From positions 62,001-126,000 of the forward strand of contig SECP01000002.1 of the NCBI GenBank assembly GCA_004193285.1: a stretch of DNA of 64,000 nt, written 5' to 3'. The notes beneath the pieces were generated by a model. That model was not told the DNA's origin. It worked only from the letters and a program-made list of their open reading frames with translations, and made no database searches. Positions 17,537 through 26,085 of this stretch are shown here, in pieces. Source of the DNA: Myxococcales bacterium (GTDB taxonomy: Bacteria > Myxococcota_A > Polyangia > Polyangiales > Polyangiaceae). How positions within the stretch are numbered: the stretch's first letter is position 1; each line of letters starts with the position of its first letter. A program made the translations under genes and the position numbers.

Positions 17537-17638
17537 CTGTGAGCGCGAACGTACTCGGGTCCAGCTGGTCGCGCCACCAGACTGCGGTACGTTACAAACA
17601 AGAAACGAGGCGCAGCGCTTCTGCCACGAGGCTCGGTT

Positions 17639-18091
17639 TCATCTGCCTTCTTTGCGGATGCTTTCGAGCTCCTGCTCCCGGGCCTGCTGCGCTTGCTTCA
17701 CCTTCTCCACCACCGCCTGAGCGTCGCGGACGATCGCGCTGGGCGCCGCGAGCAGCGACGTCGAATCCGAGCCGGTGCTGCGACGGACGGCGGCCAAGTA
17801 GCCGCCCACCAGCAGCGCGCCGATGCCGAGCACCAGCACGAAGCGCGTTACTCCCTTCCAGCCGCGGGGCAACATGAGCACCAAGAGCAAGCCCGCGCCG
17901 AAACCCAGGGCGGCGCTGCTCCACTCCAGCCGAAAGCCCGCCGCGAGCCCGGGGTCCTTCTCCTGCAACGAAACCTGTTCCATCTGCTTGCGCTCGGCGG
18001 CGGGCACCGCTTCCAGCGAGCTGACCACGTGCACGGTGCCGCGCTCGTCCACCCACCGGTAGAAGCTCTGCGACTTCGCTTCGGTCGGCAT
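17639..18091 (-). CDS. DUF4124-like two-TM membrane protein
   Basis: The protein has 150 aa from ATG 18091. The N-terminal FYRWVDERGTVHVVSSLEAVP is a DUF4124-type motif (the family pattern is Y-W-D--G--H-s). Two hydrophobic helices follow at about 59-75 and 82-102, then a charged helical tail (VVEKVKQAQQAREQELESIR). Usually DUF4124 domains are periplasmic; here the protein lacks a signal peptide, so topology is unclear. It begins 6 bp after the PleD-like gene and is probably the last gene of a three-gene operon. Confidence 0.65.
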   Translation of the reverse strand: MPTEAKSQSFYRWVDERGTVHVVSSLEAVPAAERKQMEQVSLQEKDPGLAAGFRLEWSSAALGFGAGLLLVLMLPRGWKGVTRFVLVLGIGALLVGGYLAAVRRSTGSDSTSLLAAPSAIVRDAQAVVEKVKQAQQAREQELESIRKEGR

Positions 18092-18097
18092 GCGGCG

Positions 18098-19204
18098 CTA
18101 TTCGCCGTCGGCCGGGTCTTTTCCGACCGGCTTCCCCAGCGGTGGGAGCCGCACGCCGCCTGGCATGTTGACGGAAAAGGGGCCGGCGGGCGGCGGGATG
18201 GAGGCCGGGAACGGCAGGGCCGGAGCCGGCAAAGAGTTCGAGCTGCCGATCGCGCGCTGGTCGTCCGCCCCCGCCTTGTACATGACGACGCGGTTGCGGC
18301 CGGCCTTCTTGGCTTCGTAGAGGGCGATGTCCGCCGCTTTTACCAAGTCGTCCGGGTTACTGGAAGCGACGTCCGAATTGCCGGCGCAGCCGATGCTCGC
18401 GGTGACGGTGAGCACCTCACCCCCGAAGTTGAACTCTTGCTTGCGCACGTTCTTGAGCAGGCGCTCCGCGACGATGTTGGCGTCCGTCTTGCCGGTGTGG
18501 GGCAGGAGCACCACGAACTCTTCGCCGCCGTAGCGGGCCGCCAAGTCCACCTCACGAAGCGAGCCGGTGATGCGCCGCGCCACTTCCTTGAGCACCTGGT
18601 CGCCCGCGTCGTGGCCGAACCGGTCGTTGATTTGCTTGAAATGATCGAGGTCTAGCAGCAAGCAGCTGAGCGTATTCTTGTAGCGCTTCGTGACCGCGAA
18701 CTCGCGGCGCAGCACATCCGCGAACCGCCGGCGATTGAAGAGGCCGGTGAGCGCGTCCGTGCTGGCCAGCGCCTCCACGTGGTGCAGCATGGACTCGAGC
18801 TGCTGGTTGCGGTCGCGCAGCTCGGCGTGAGTCGCCTTCACCCGGAGAGCGGCGAAGATGCGCGCCTCCAGCTCTTGATCTTCGAACGGCTTGGCCAGGT
18901 AGTCGTCCGCGCCGATGTTCAGGCCCTCGACCCTGTCCGCCACCGCTGTCCGCACCGTGAGCATGATCACGGGAATGTCCCGCGTCTCCGCGTTCATCTT
19001 GAGCCAGCGGCACACCGCGAAGCCGTCGATGTCCGCCATCACCACGTCCAGCAACACCAAGTCCGGCGAGGTCGTGCGCGCGAGCCGCAGGCCCTCCACA
19101 CCCGAGGAAGCGCGAGTCACCCGGTAGCCGAGCCGCTCCAGCGCGTTGCAGATCTGAGTGCTCTGAGCCTCGCTGTCGTCGATCAGTAACAGGTTTGCTT
19201 TCAT
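18098..19204 (-). CDS. PleD-like response regulator with GGDEF diguanylate cyclase domain
   Basis: ATG 19204 gives MKANLLLIDDSEAQS and 368 aa; an in-frame TTG at 19213 would overlap the previous stop. The receiver domain covers residues 1-120 with Asp53 as phosphoacceptor (LVLLDVVM) and the conserved KPF. A coiled linker leads to the diguanylate cyclase domain with DALTGLFNRRRF, LDLDHFKQINDRFGHDAGD and the active site GGEEF. The inhibitory I-site RxxD (REVD) lies exactly five residues before GGEEF, so product inhibition by cyclic di-GMP is expected. The C-terminal 60 residues are Pro-rich and probably disordered. It likely converts a phosphorelay signal into cyclic di-GMP. Confidence 0.92.
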   Translation of the reverse strand: MKANLLLIDDSEAQSTQICNALERLGYRVTRASSGVEGLRLARTTSPDLVLLDVVMADIDGFAVCRWLKMNAETRDIPVIMLTVRTAVADRVEGLNIGADDYLAKPFEDQELEARIFAALRVKATHAELRDRNQQLESMLHHVEALASTDALTGLFNRRRFADVLRREFAVTKRYKNTLSCLLLDLDHFKQINDRFGHDAGDQVLKEVARRITGSLREVDLAARYGGEEFVVLLPHTGKTDANIVAERLLKNVRKQEFNFGGEVLTVTASIGCAGNSDVASSNPDDLVKAADIALYEAKKAGRNRVVMYKAGADDQRAIGSSNSLPAPALPFPASIPPPAGPFSVNMPGGVRLPPLGKPVGKDPADGE

Positions 19205-19209
19205 GACTT

Positions 19210-19806
19210 TCAAGGCACGAGCGGCAAGCCGTCCGCCACTGCCTCACCGGAGTCCACGGGGCCGAGGGTGGCACGCGGCTCCTCGGACTCCCAAGATTTT
19301 AGTGCGCTCTGGCTGGAGTGGGCGGCCAAGCGCTGTTTGAGGTCTGCCTCCATGCGGCGAAACGAGCGCTCTCGCTCGAGGGCGGCCGCCAAGGCATCGC
19401 GCAGATTGGCAATCTCTTCGGCGGCCTTTGCCCGCTCCGCCCCGAGCCGCTCGTGCGCCTCCGCGAGCTCCTGCTCGAGCTGCGCCGAAGCGTGCGCCTC
19501 ACGCTCCCGGGCAATAGCGTACGCCGTCGCCGCTTCTTCCTCCAATTGGGCGACACGCTCGTCCGCCAGCTGAAGACGCCCCTTCAATTGGCCGAGACGC
19601 CGCTGATCGCGGAGGGCAGCGGCTCGTGCGTCCGCCTGGGCCTTGGACGCTTGGTGCAGCTCGCGCCGCTGCAGCTCGCAGCGAGCGCTGAGCTGGGCGA
19701 GCTGCGAGTCCGCGTCCACCTCGACCGACAACGGCAGGGCTTTGGCCGAGCGCACCGGCTCGGTCCTAAACGCCGAGCGAAGTCGAGGCGATCGCGGGCG
19801 AGTCAT
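19210..19806 (-). CDS. Coiled-coil protein preceding the PleD-like regulator
   Basis: I choose ATG 19806 ([14 protein letters not shown]); the frame continues upstream to 19971 without coding character. The product is about 198 aa, of which residues 30-170 form a long Ala/Glu/Arg/Leu-rich coiled coil (LEEEAATAYAIAREREAHASAQL). It has no signal peptide or TM segment. The stop lies 5 bp before the PleD-like ATG, so translation of the two is probably coupled and the protein may scaffold or localise the diguanylate cyclase. No family was recognised. Confidence 0.65.
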   Translation of the reverse strand: MTRPRSPRLRSAFRTEPVRSAKALPLSVEVDADSQLAQLSARCELQRRELHQASKAQADARAAALRDQRRLGQLKGRLQLADERVAQLEEEAATAYAIAREREAHASAQLEQELAEAHERLGAERAKAAEEIANLRDALAAALERERSFRRMEADLKQRLAAHSSQSALKSWESEEPRATLGPVDSGEAVADGLPLVP

Positions 19807-19994
19807 CGCGGCAAGATCATACGACCATTCGCGGCGGCTTATCAGGCTCCCAGGTATGGAAATCGTCGGGAGCCGTGGCTGGCGAGCTGCGGCCTTGCGT
19901 CCACGCTGACACGTAGCTCCGGGTGGCCTACGAGGATCTTCGCGCAATTTGGCGGGCGTCAATGTAGGCACGCTGGTTGCGATGCGCCCGAAGC

Positions 19995-21086
19995 ATGCGC
20001 TTTGCTGTCGCTTCGTTTCTCCTCCTGGCCGGCTTCAGCGGCCCCGCCGTCGCCGCAACTCCCCGCCTGACCGTCTCGGCCGTCGAGACCGAGCCGCCCC
20101 GGCGCCGCGTGCCTACCCCCGACGAGCTGAGCCGGCTCACGGCTGCTGTTTCTGCGGGGCCGCGCCAGCGTGACGCTCACTTCGCGCTGACCAGAGCGCT
20201 GATGTCGCAGGGAAACCTGCTCGCGGCGCATGAAGCAGCCGAAGCTTGGCGGGAGCACGACGCCTACAACCTCGTGGTCGTGCGGCTCTTGGGCGACATC
20301 GAGACCGAGCAGGGCGACAGCGCTCGCGCTCGGCGCACCTACTCGTCGATTGTCGAGCTCTTGCCGAGGGACGTGCAAGCCAGACGCGCCCTAGCGACGG
20401 TGCTCAAGCAAGGCGGTGATTTGCAAGGAGCGAGGCAGCAGCTGCTGGTCGCGCTGAGCATCGCGGATGACCGAGCGACCGCGTTCGAGCTCGCGGACGT
20501 GGAATTCCGACTTGGCTTGCCGGAGGCGCGTGAGCGCTTTGCCGCCATCGCCCGAGCCGCCGACTCGAGCGAAGCCGTGCGGTACCCCGCGAAGCAGCGC
20601 TTGGCGCAGATCGCGGCTCGGGAGCGCCGTGACGCGGAGTCGACGGGCGACCCGGCGCGGGCCCGCGAGCTCGGGCGCGAAATCGAAGCGCTCGGCATTC
20701 ACGGCGGCGTAGAGAACGACATCAAGGTGTTCTTGTCGTGGGACACGGACCGCACCGACATCGACCTATGGGTCACCACCCCGGCGGGCCAGAAGGTGTT
20801 CTACGGCGCGAAAAACGGCAAAGACGGCGAGCAATTGTTCGACGACGTGACTACCGGCTACGGGCCGGAGAGCTTCACCGCGCACGACGCAAAGCGCGGG
20901 ACCTACACCGTCAGTGTGGACTACTTCGGAGCTCGCCCCGGCGCTTTCAAGGAGGCTCGGGGCGAAGTGATCGTCGTTTTGAACGAAGGCCGACCCAGCG
21001 AGACACGCCGAGCGTTTCCGTACCGGCTGTTCGAAGAGAAGGACCGCGTCACCGTAGCCCAGGTGCACGTGCAAGGAGGCGCGTGA
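19995..21086 (+). CDS. Secreted TPR protein with C-terminal DUF2135 domain
   Basis: The protein has 363 aa from ATG 19995 (MRFAVASFLLLAGFSGPAVAA, a signal peptide with AxA cleavage site). Residues about 55-215 contain helical TPR-type repeats (ALMSQGNLLAAHEAAEAWR, LGDIETEQGDSARARRTYS). The C-terminal part, from NDIKVFLSWDTDRTDIDLWV through FYGAKNG to YTVSVDYFG, matches DUF2135, which is often found together with VIT/vWA proteins. The stop overlaps the ATG of the next gene (TGATG), so the two are translationally coupled. It is probably a periplasmic subunit working with the VIT-vWA lipoprotein. Confidence 0.8.
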   Translation: MRFAVASFLLLAGFSGPAVAATPRLTVSAVETEPPRRRVPTPDELSRLTAAVSAGPRQRDAHFALTRALMSQGNLLAAHEAAEAWREHDAYNLVVVRLLGDIETEQGDSARARRTYSSIVELLPRDVQARRALATVLKQGGDLQGARQQLLVALSIADDRATAFELADVEFRLGLPEARERFAAIARAADSSEAVRYPAKQRLAQIAARERRDAESTGDPARARELGREIEALGIHGGVENDIKVFLSWDTDRTDIDLWVTTPAGQKVFYGAKNGKDGEQLFDDVTTGYGPESFTAHDAKRGTYTVSVDYFGARPGAFKEARGEVIVVLNEGRPSETRRAFPYRLFEEKDRVTVAQVHVQGGA

Positions 21087-23359
21087 TGCTTCAGCGCGCG
21101 CTCTCGATTCTGGCGGCGTCGAGCCTGCTCGCCTGCGCGGCCGCGCAAAGGACCGAGCCCGCCCCGCGGCTGGCCCCCGCGATCGTCGCGTCACCGGGCA
21201 GCTTCGATCCGGCCGGAGTCGGGAGCTTGGAGCTCCGCGCCGACATCGGCGACCCGTCGCTCGCGCGGCTGGCCCACGTGCACGTCTCCGCGCGTCAGGC
21301 GGGCGATATGGCGGAAGTGGAAGCTGCACACACGTTCCACAACGACTCGGACTCCGTGCTCGAGGGCACGTTTCGCTTCCCGATGCCGGACGGCGCCATC
21401 CTCACCGGCCTCGCCATGATGATCGATGGCAAGCTCATGGAGGGCGAGCTGGTCGAGCGCGAGAAGGCACGACGGACCTACGAAGCCATCGTGGATGGCA
21501 TGCAGGATCCGGCGCTCCTCGAGTGGGAGCATGGCTCGGTCTTCAAAATGCGGGTATTTCCGCTCGAGCCTCGGCGGGACAAGGTCGTCGTGGTGCGGTA
21601 CCTGGCGCCGCTCCAGCGCGGCCCGGACGGCCTTTACTTCGTGCAGTCGGCGCGCGGCGCCTCGGAGAGCGAGCTGGTGGTCGATTGGGAGGGGCAGCGC
21701 ATTTTTCAGGAGCGCGGCGTCGCGTCGGAGCGTCTGGTGAGCGCGCCCGCGCGGCCGGCGAGCGCCGCCTTGCGGGAGGATCGGGAGGACGGCAGCTACG
21801 CGGTCGTACGGCTCAGCCCGGATTGGAGTCGAATCCCCGCGCCGAAGCGCCCGGCGGTCCGGAATTGGTTCGTCGTCGTCGACACCTCGCGGAGCGCGCT
21901 GGAGGAGATGCCACGGGAGCTGGAAGCGCTGGAGGCATTGCTACGCGCCCTGCCGGCTTCCGCTCGCTTTCAGGTCATTACGAGTGATGTCGAAGCGCGG
22001 CCCGCGCCGCAAGGCTTGCAGTCCGTTACCGAGGCCACCGTGAAGGATGCCGCTGCCTTCGTGAGGCGCCTCACGCCGGATGGCGCTTCGGATCTCGGTC
22101 GCGCGCTGCAGCTCGTCGGCCAGCTTGCGGCCCCGACGCCGGACAGCGCGGTGCTTTATATCGGTGATGGTGAGCCAACGTGGGGCGTCACGGAGCCGCG
22201 CGAGCTCGTGGCATTGCTCCGCCGCGAGCTGCCGCGGACCGGGTTCTATCCGGTCTTGCTGGGCTCTTCCGTCAACGACGAGCTCGCGGACGACCTCGCG
22301 CAGGCTAGCGGCGGTCGGCGGGCGCGGGTGCGGCGGCGTGAAGAGTTGGAAGCGTTCGCTCGCACTTTGGCGCAGCCGACTCCCATCCTGGGCGGCGTGG
22401 AGCTGAAGGCGCCGGCTGGAACCGAGCTCTTGACGAGCGGGCCACTCTCACTCGAGCCCGGTCGAGACTTGCGGCTGCTAGTGAAGGCGCCGGTGGGCAA
22501 GGACCCGCTCCAGGGCGTGACCGCCAAAGCCAAGCTTGGAGGCACGACGGTCGATTTGATGCCGCGTGCGCCGGCCCAAACGTCATCGGGCGTGGCTCGC
22601 CGCTTCGGCACCGCTCTGGTGCGGCGGCTCGAAAAGAGCGGACAGCCTGCGGCGGAGCTCGTGAAGGCCTCGCTCGACTACGGAGTCATGAGCAAGCTGA
22701 CCTCGTTCTTGGTGCTGGAGAGCGAGGAGGCGTACGCGCGCTTCTCCATCGAGCGCAAGCGCGCCCAGGCGGCAGAAGCGCCGCGCGTCACCGGCGCGAA
22801 CCTCGAGTCTACCGACAGCGCCGATATCAGCGCGGACCGCGTGCAACCGGGCGACCCGGAGATCTCGATCGACGCCGCGCGGGACGCCTTGCGGGTCACG
22901 GTCGAGCTGCCCTCCGGTGAGACCAAAGTGGCCAGCTACGACGTGGACGCAAGGGGCGGCCATGGAGCCTGGATGGTGCGCTTCCTCGTCGCGCTCGACA
23001 CCCCGGAGGGCGAGTACGAGGCTGTCGCGCACATCGTGCACCGCGACGGGCACCTGGAGACGCGCCAAGTCCGCTACAACGTCGACAGCACTGCGCCCGC
23101 GCTGGAGGTGCGTCTCTCGCCGGCGTCTCGGGCGGGCTTCGTGGAGGTGCTGGTGACCCAACCTGGCCTCGCGAAGCACAGCGACCTCAAGCGCGTCGAG
23201 CTGCTCACGCCGGCGGGCAACGTTCATCAGCTGATTGCCATTCGCTGGGGAGTTTTCCGAGCGATGGTGCCGCGGGGCGAGCTCGGCCGCGGCACCTTGC
23301 GTGTGGTCGGCTTCGACCTGGCGCTCAACCACACCGTGAAGGAGCTAGCCCTGCCATGA
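21086..23359 (+). CDS. VIT-domain and vWA-domain lipoprotein
   Basis: ATG 21086 overlaps the preceding stop and has AAGGAGG about 8 nt upstream; the frame upstream of it is not coding. The 757-aa protein begins with a lipoprotein signal (MLQRALSILAASSLLAC). A VIT domain occupies about 45-190 with VEAAHTFHNDSDSVLEGTFRFP, GKLMEGELVEREKARRTYE and VVRYLAPL. A vWA domain follows at about 260-430, starting FVVVDTSRSALEEM with a DxSxS MIDAS. The remainder is beta-rich. The VIT plus vWA order is that of inter-alpha-trypsin inhibitor heavy chains and their bacterial relatives. The gene is the middle member of a coupled three-gene operon. Confidence 0.87.
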   Translation: MLQRALSILAASSLLACAAAQRTEPAPRLAPAIVASPGSFDPAGVGSLELRADIGDPSLARLAHVHVSARQAGDMAEVEAAHTFHNDSDSVLEGTFRFPMPDGAILTGLAMMIDGKLMEGELVEREKARRTYEAIVDGMQDPALLEWEHGSVFKMRVFPLEPRRDKVVVVRYLAPLQRGPDGLYFVQSARGASESELVVDWEGQRIFQERGVASERLVSAPARPASAALREDREDGSYAVVRLSPDWSRIPAPKRPAVRNWFVVVDTSRSALEEMPRELEALEALLRALPASARFQVITSDVEARPAPQGLQSVTEATVKDAAAFVRRLTPDGASDLGRALQLVGQLAAPTPDSAVLYIGDGEPTWGVTEPRELVALLRRELPRTGFYPVLLGSSVNDELADDLAQASGGRRARVRRREELEAFARTLAQPTPILGGVELKAPAGTELLTSGPLSLEPGRDLRLLVKAPVGKDPLQGVTAKAKLGGTTVDLMPRAPAQTSSGVARRFGTALVRRLEKSGQPAAELVKASLDYGVMSKLTSFLVLESEEAYARFSIERKRAQAAEAPRVTGANLESTDSADISADRVQPGDPEISIDAARDALRVTVELPSGETKVASYDVDARGGHGAWMVRFLVALDTPEGEYEAVAHIVHRDGHLETRQVRYNVDSTAPALEVRLSPASRAGFVEVLVTQPGLAKHSDLKRVELLTPAGNVHQLIAIRWGVFRAMVPRGELGRGTLRVVGFDLALNHTVKELALP

Positions 23360-24291
23360 AGCGCGCCGCGGCTTACTTGCTGGCGTGCGTCGCTCTGCTC
23401 TCGAGCGTCGTCGCGGAGGCTCGGCTGCTCAGCGGAGTGAACGTCGCGGCCTTGGCGGTCGCGGGTGAGCGCCTGTACGTCGGCGGCTTCGACCAGGGCC
23501 TATTCGTGCTCGAGGAGGGTCGAGAGCCGCGGCGACTCGAGGCGCCTGGCCTCAGTCCGTACATCAACGCCCTTGCATGGTCCGCCGCTGAGCAGGAGCT
23601 GTGGGTCGGCACCGCGCGGGGGCTCTTGCGCTGCCGGCACGGCGTCGCGCTGAGTTGCCGTCGCTTGGGGCCCAGTCGCGCGGTCCACGCGCTCTTGCTG
23701 CGCGCGGGCGGCGAAGTGGTCGCGGGGGGAGACGACGGGCTCATCTTCGTTCGGGGCGAGCACGCGCGGCTCTTCGGAAAAAAGCAGCAAGCTCCCTTCC
23801 GCGCGGTGTGGGCCTTGGCGGAAGGGGCCGAGCACCTGTATGTGGGCGCAACCAACGGGCTATTCTGGGGCCGCGAGGACGATTTTCACGCGGGCGGGCG
23901 GCTGTCTCGCGCGTCTGTCGTGCAAGGTAGCCTGCTGGACGACTGGGTCACCGCGCTCCTTTCGCAAGGCGGGGCGCTGTACGTGGGCACCTACAGCGGG
24001 GGCGTCGCGCGCCTCGTCACTGTAGACGGAAAGCTCTCGCCGGAGAGCACGAGCGCGCTCGGGCACGTCAATCCCGCGGGCGTGGTCGCGCTCTCGGGCG
24101 AGGGATTGGCGGTGTGCAGCATGGAAGGCCTGTGGAAAGTATCGCCACGCTTCCGTAGCGGCGTGCCAAGTCATACGCCCGCCTTCGCCGAGGACGTGAC
24201 TGCGGTCGTTCGAGCCGGAGGTGAGCAAGAACGCAGTCCGAGCCGCTACTGGCTCGGCACGCGCAGCGGCGTGGAGCTCGTCCTGAACTAG
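23356..24291 (+). CDS. Secreted beta-propeller protein
   Basis: The protein has 311 aa and overlaps the previous gene by 4 bp (ATGA). A signal peptide ends near VVAEA. The mature part is built of repeated blades with the pattern LYVGGFDQGLFVLE, LWVGTARGLLRC, LYVGATNGLFWG, LYVGTYSGGVARL, and at the end YWLGTRSGVEL. This is the pattern of ligand-binding 'two-component regulator propeller'-type repeats. As a secreted protein without a kinase domain it is likely a binding partner of the VIT-vWA lipoprotein. Ligand unknown. Confidence 0.8.
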   Translation: MKRAAAYLLACVALLSSVVAEARLLSGVNVAALAVAGERLYVGGFDQGLFVLEEGREPRRLEAPGLSPYINALAWSAAEQELWVGTARGLLRCRHGVALSCRRLGPSRAVHALLLRAGGEVVAGGDDGLIFVRGEHARLFGKKQQAPFRAVWALAEGAEHLYVGATNGLFWGREDDFHAGGRLSRASVVQGSLLDDWVTALLSQGGALYVGTYSGGVARLVTVDGKLSPESTSALGHVNPAGVVALSGEGLAVCSMEGLWKVSPRFRSGVPSHTPAFAEDVTAVVRAGGEQERSPSRYWLGTRSGVELVLN

Positions 24292-24408
24292 CGGAAGGGA
24301 GCACTGACGAAAAAGTGACAGGGGGCCGATTGCGAGTCGCGCGCGATCCATCACACTCATAGTGAGGACGCGCGTCGTCCGCCTCGCTCACTCGCGTAGA
24401 GGTTCGCT

Positions 24409-24969
24409 ATGTTACTAGGTCTGGCCTTGGGGCTACTCCACGCCAATGCGGTGGAGTGGTTGACTCACAAGTACGTGCTGCACGGCCTGGGGCGCCGCAA
24501 GGGGAGCCTTTTTCGTTTTCATTGGGCCCAGCACCACCGCATCGCGCGCAAGAACGCGATGTACGACAAAACCTACGAGGCCTCGTTCTTCAGCTGGAAG
24601 GATCGCGGCAAGGAGGTCGTGGGCATCATGGGCCTCGCGCTCCTGCACGCGCCTTTGCTGAAGGTCGCGCCCTATTTTACGGCCGCGGTGCTCTTCTCGA
24701 GCGGTAACTACCTGTACCGCCACCGCAAAGCCCACTTGGACGTGGAGTGGGGCAAGAAACACATGCCCCATCACTGGGATCATCACATGGGGGCCAACCA
24801 GGACGCCAACTGGTGCGTCTCCTACCCTTGGTTCGACTGGATCTTGGGAACGCGTGAGGCGTCGTCGCAAGGGTCCAGCGCGCCGGATCCCCAGCCACTG
24901 GCGGAAGCGCGCCCCTCCGCCTCGCTCGGTTTCACCGAGGCTCGCTCCACCGCGCCGGTCAAAAGCTAG
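24409..24969 (+). CDS. Compact fatty acid hydroxylase / sterol desaturase family protein
   Basis: The protein has 186 aa from ATG 24409 with AGAGG upstream. It shows the histidine motifs of the di-iron fatty acid hydroxylase family: EWLTHKYVLHG, HWAQHHR, HRKAHLD and HMPHHWDHHMG. Hydrophobic segments flank them (LLGLALGLL at the start, GIMGLALLHAPLLKVAPYFTAAVLF in the middle). The di-iron centre would hydroxylate or desaturate an acyl or sterol chain at the membrane face using O2. The protein is shorter than most relatives and has a nonconserved C-terminal tail after WILGTRE. Substrate cannot be inferred. Confidence 0.8.
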   Translation: MLLGLALGLLHANAVEWLTHKYVLHGLGRRKGSLFRFHWAQHHRIARKNAMYDKTYEASFFSWKDRGKEVVGIMGLALLHAPLLKVAPYFTAAVLFSSGNYLYRHRKAHLDVEWGKKHMPHHWDHHMGANQDANWCVSYPWFDWILGTREASSQGSSAPDPQPLAEARPSASLGFTEARSTAPVKS

Positions 24970-25015
24970 CGCGCGCGGGCTGGACGCTCGCGCTCCGTCG
25001 TGCGACTAGGGCCGG

Positions 25016-25864
25016 ATGTCGAGCCGTCGGGTGGCTGCGCTGGTAACGGTTTCAGGCATCATCGTCGCGGTCTCGTGCGGCTCGAACGATGATTCGCGGA
25101 GCGAGCCGCCTGCCCTGCAGCCCGGCGAAGCGGGAGCGCCGGAGCTCGCGGCCGGCGCCCACTCGGGCGCGGCTCCTTCCAGCGCTGGGGAGGGCGGTAT
25201 GGCGGGCGTTGGCACGGCCCCGGCTGGAGCGGGCGGAGCCGGCGCACCTGGTGCCACTGCCGGCCAAGGCGGGGAGCTCCCGAGCACCAGCGGCGGCGCC
25301 GGCGGAGAAGCCAGCGGCGGCGAGGGCGGCGCCAGCGGCAATGACGGCGCCGGCGGCACGGACGCGGAGCCGCCCCTGTTCGAAGACGACTTCGACGCCG
25401 AGCAACTGGAGACCGCCAGCGCCTATTCGGTAAATTACGTCGAGTTTGCGCGGTGGAACGTCGCGAGCGGGAGCGTGGACGTCACGGTTTTGCCGAACGG
25501 CTTCATCGACAGCCCGGGCGCTTACGGCGCAGGTCAGCTAGCTCGAAGCGTGGTCGTAGACTTGAACGGCAGCACGGCTCAGAGCGGCACCTTGGAGACC
25601 AAGTCGGCCCTCACCTTTTTGCCGGGAGTCACGTACACCTTGCGCTACGTGCTGGGCAACGCACGCAATCAGACCAACGCGGTCACGGTCTCGATCACCG
25701 GCCTCGTCGCGGAGACTCGGACGCAGAACAGCGTGACGAGCTTTACCGCATACGAGACGACCTTCACCCCGTTGAACCCGGTCACGGCAAAGCTCGTCTT
25801 CGCGAGCGCCGGCGGGGCCGACGACGACGGCTTGCTGCTGGATAGCGTCTCGATCCGTCGCTGA
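25016..25864 (+). CDS. Lipoprotein with Gly-rich tether and beta-sandwich domain
   Basis: The protein has 282 aa from ATG 25016 (MSSRRVAALVTVSGIIVAVSCGS, lipobox AVSC). A tether of about 95 residues rich in Gly, Ala and Ser follows, with repeated GGAGG and GEGG units. The C-terminal domain from LFEDDFDAEQ to LLLDSVSIRR is beta-rich and resembles the jelly-roll domains of secreted PEP-CTERM/DUF642-like proteins (GVTYTLRYVLGNARN, DDDGLLLDSVSI). Sugar or surface binding is plausible but not shown. Confidence 0.75.
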   Translation: MSSRRVAALVTVSGIIVAVSCGSNDDSRSEPPALQPGEAGAPELAAGAHSGAAPSSAGEGGMAGVGTAPAGAGGAGAPGATAGQGGELPSTSGGAGGEASGGEGGASGNDGAGGTDAEPPLFEDDFDAEQLETASAYSVNYVEFARWNVASGSVDVTVLPNGFIDSPGAYGAGQLARSVVVDLNGSTAQSGTLETKSALTFLPGVTYTLRYVLGNARNQTNAVTVSITGLVAETRTQNSVTSFTAYETTFTPLNPVTAKLVFASAGGADDDGLLLDSVSIRR

Positions 25865-25874
25865 CCCAGCGCGG

Positions 25875-25896
25875 CCCGCTTGGACATCGAAGCGGG
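25875..25896. terminator. Hairpin between convergent lipoprotein and kinase genes
   Basis: CCCGCTT and AAGCGGG form a perfect 7-bp stem with loop GGACATCG, 10 bp after the lipoprotein stop. No T-run follows. The rest of the 221-bp gap to the kinase stop contains nothing I recognise. Confidence 0.35.
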
Positions 25897-26085
25897 GCTC
25901 GGCGCCGTCATTCCCAGCGCGATCGTCATCCGGCGGGCATCGTTGGCGCGGCTCTCCGCCGTGCGCTGTGAGGTTCGCTCCATGGCCTCAAGCTAGGGGG
26001 CGGAGCCTTTTTCGGCCCGGTCGCATCGGCCAGCGCCCGCAGCGGACCGGTGAACGCCGGGCGGGCGGCGGCGGGCGGACCGGGA

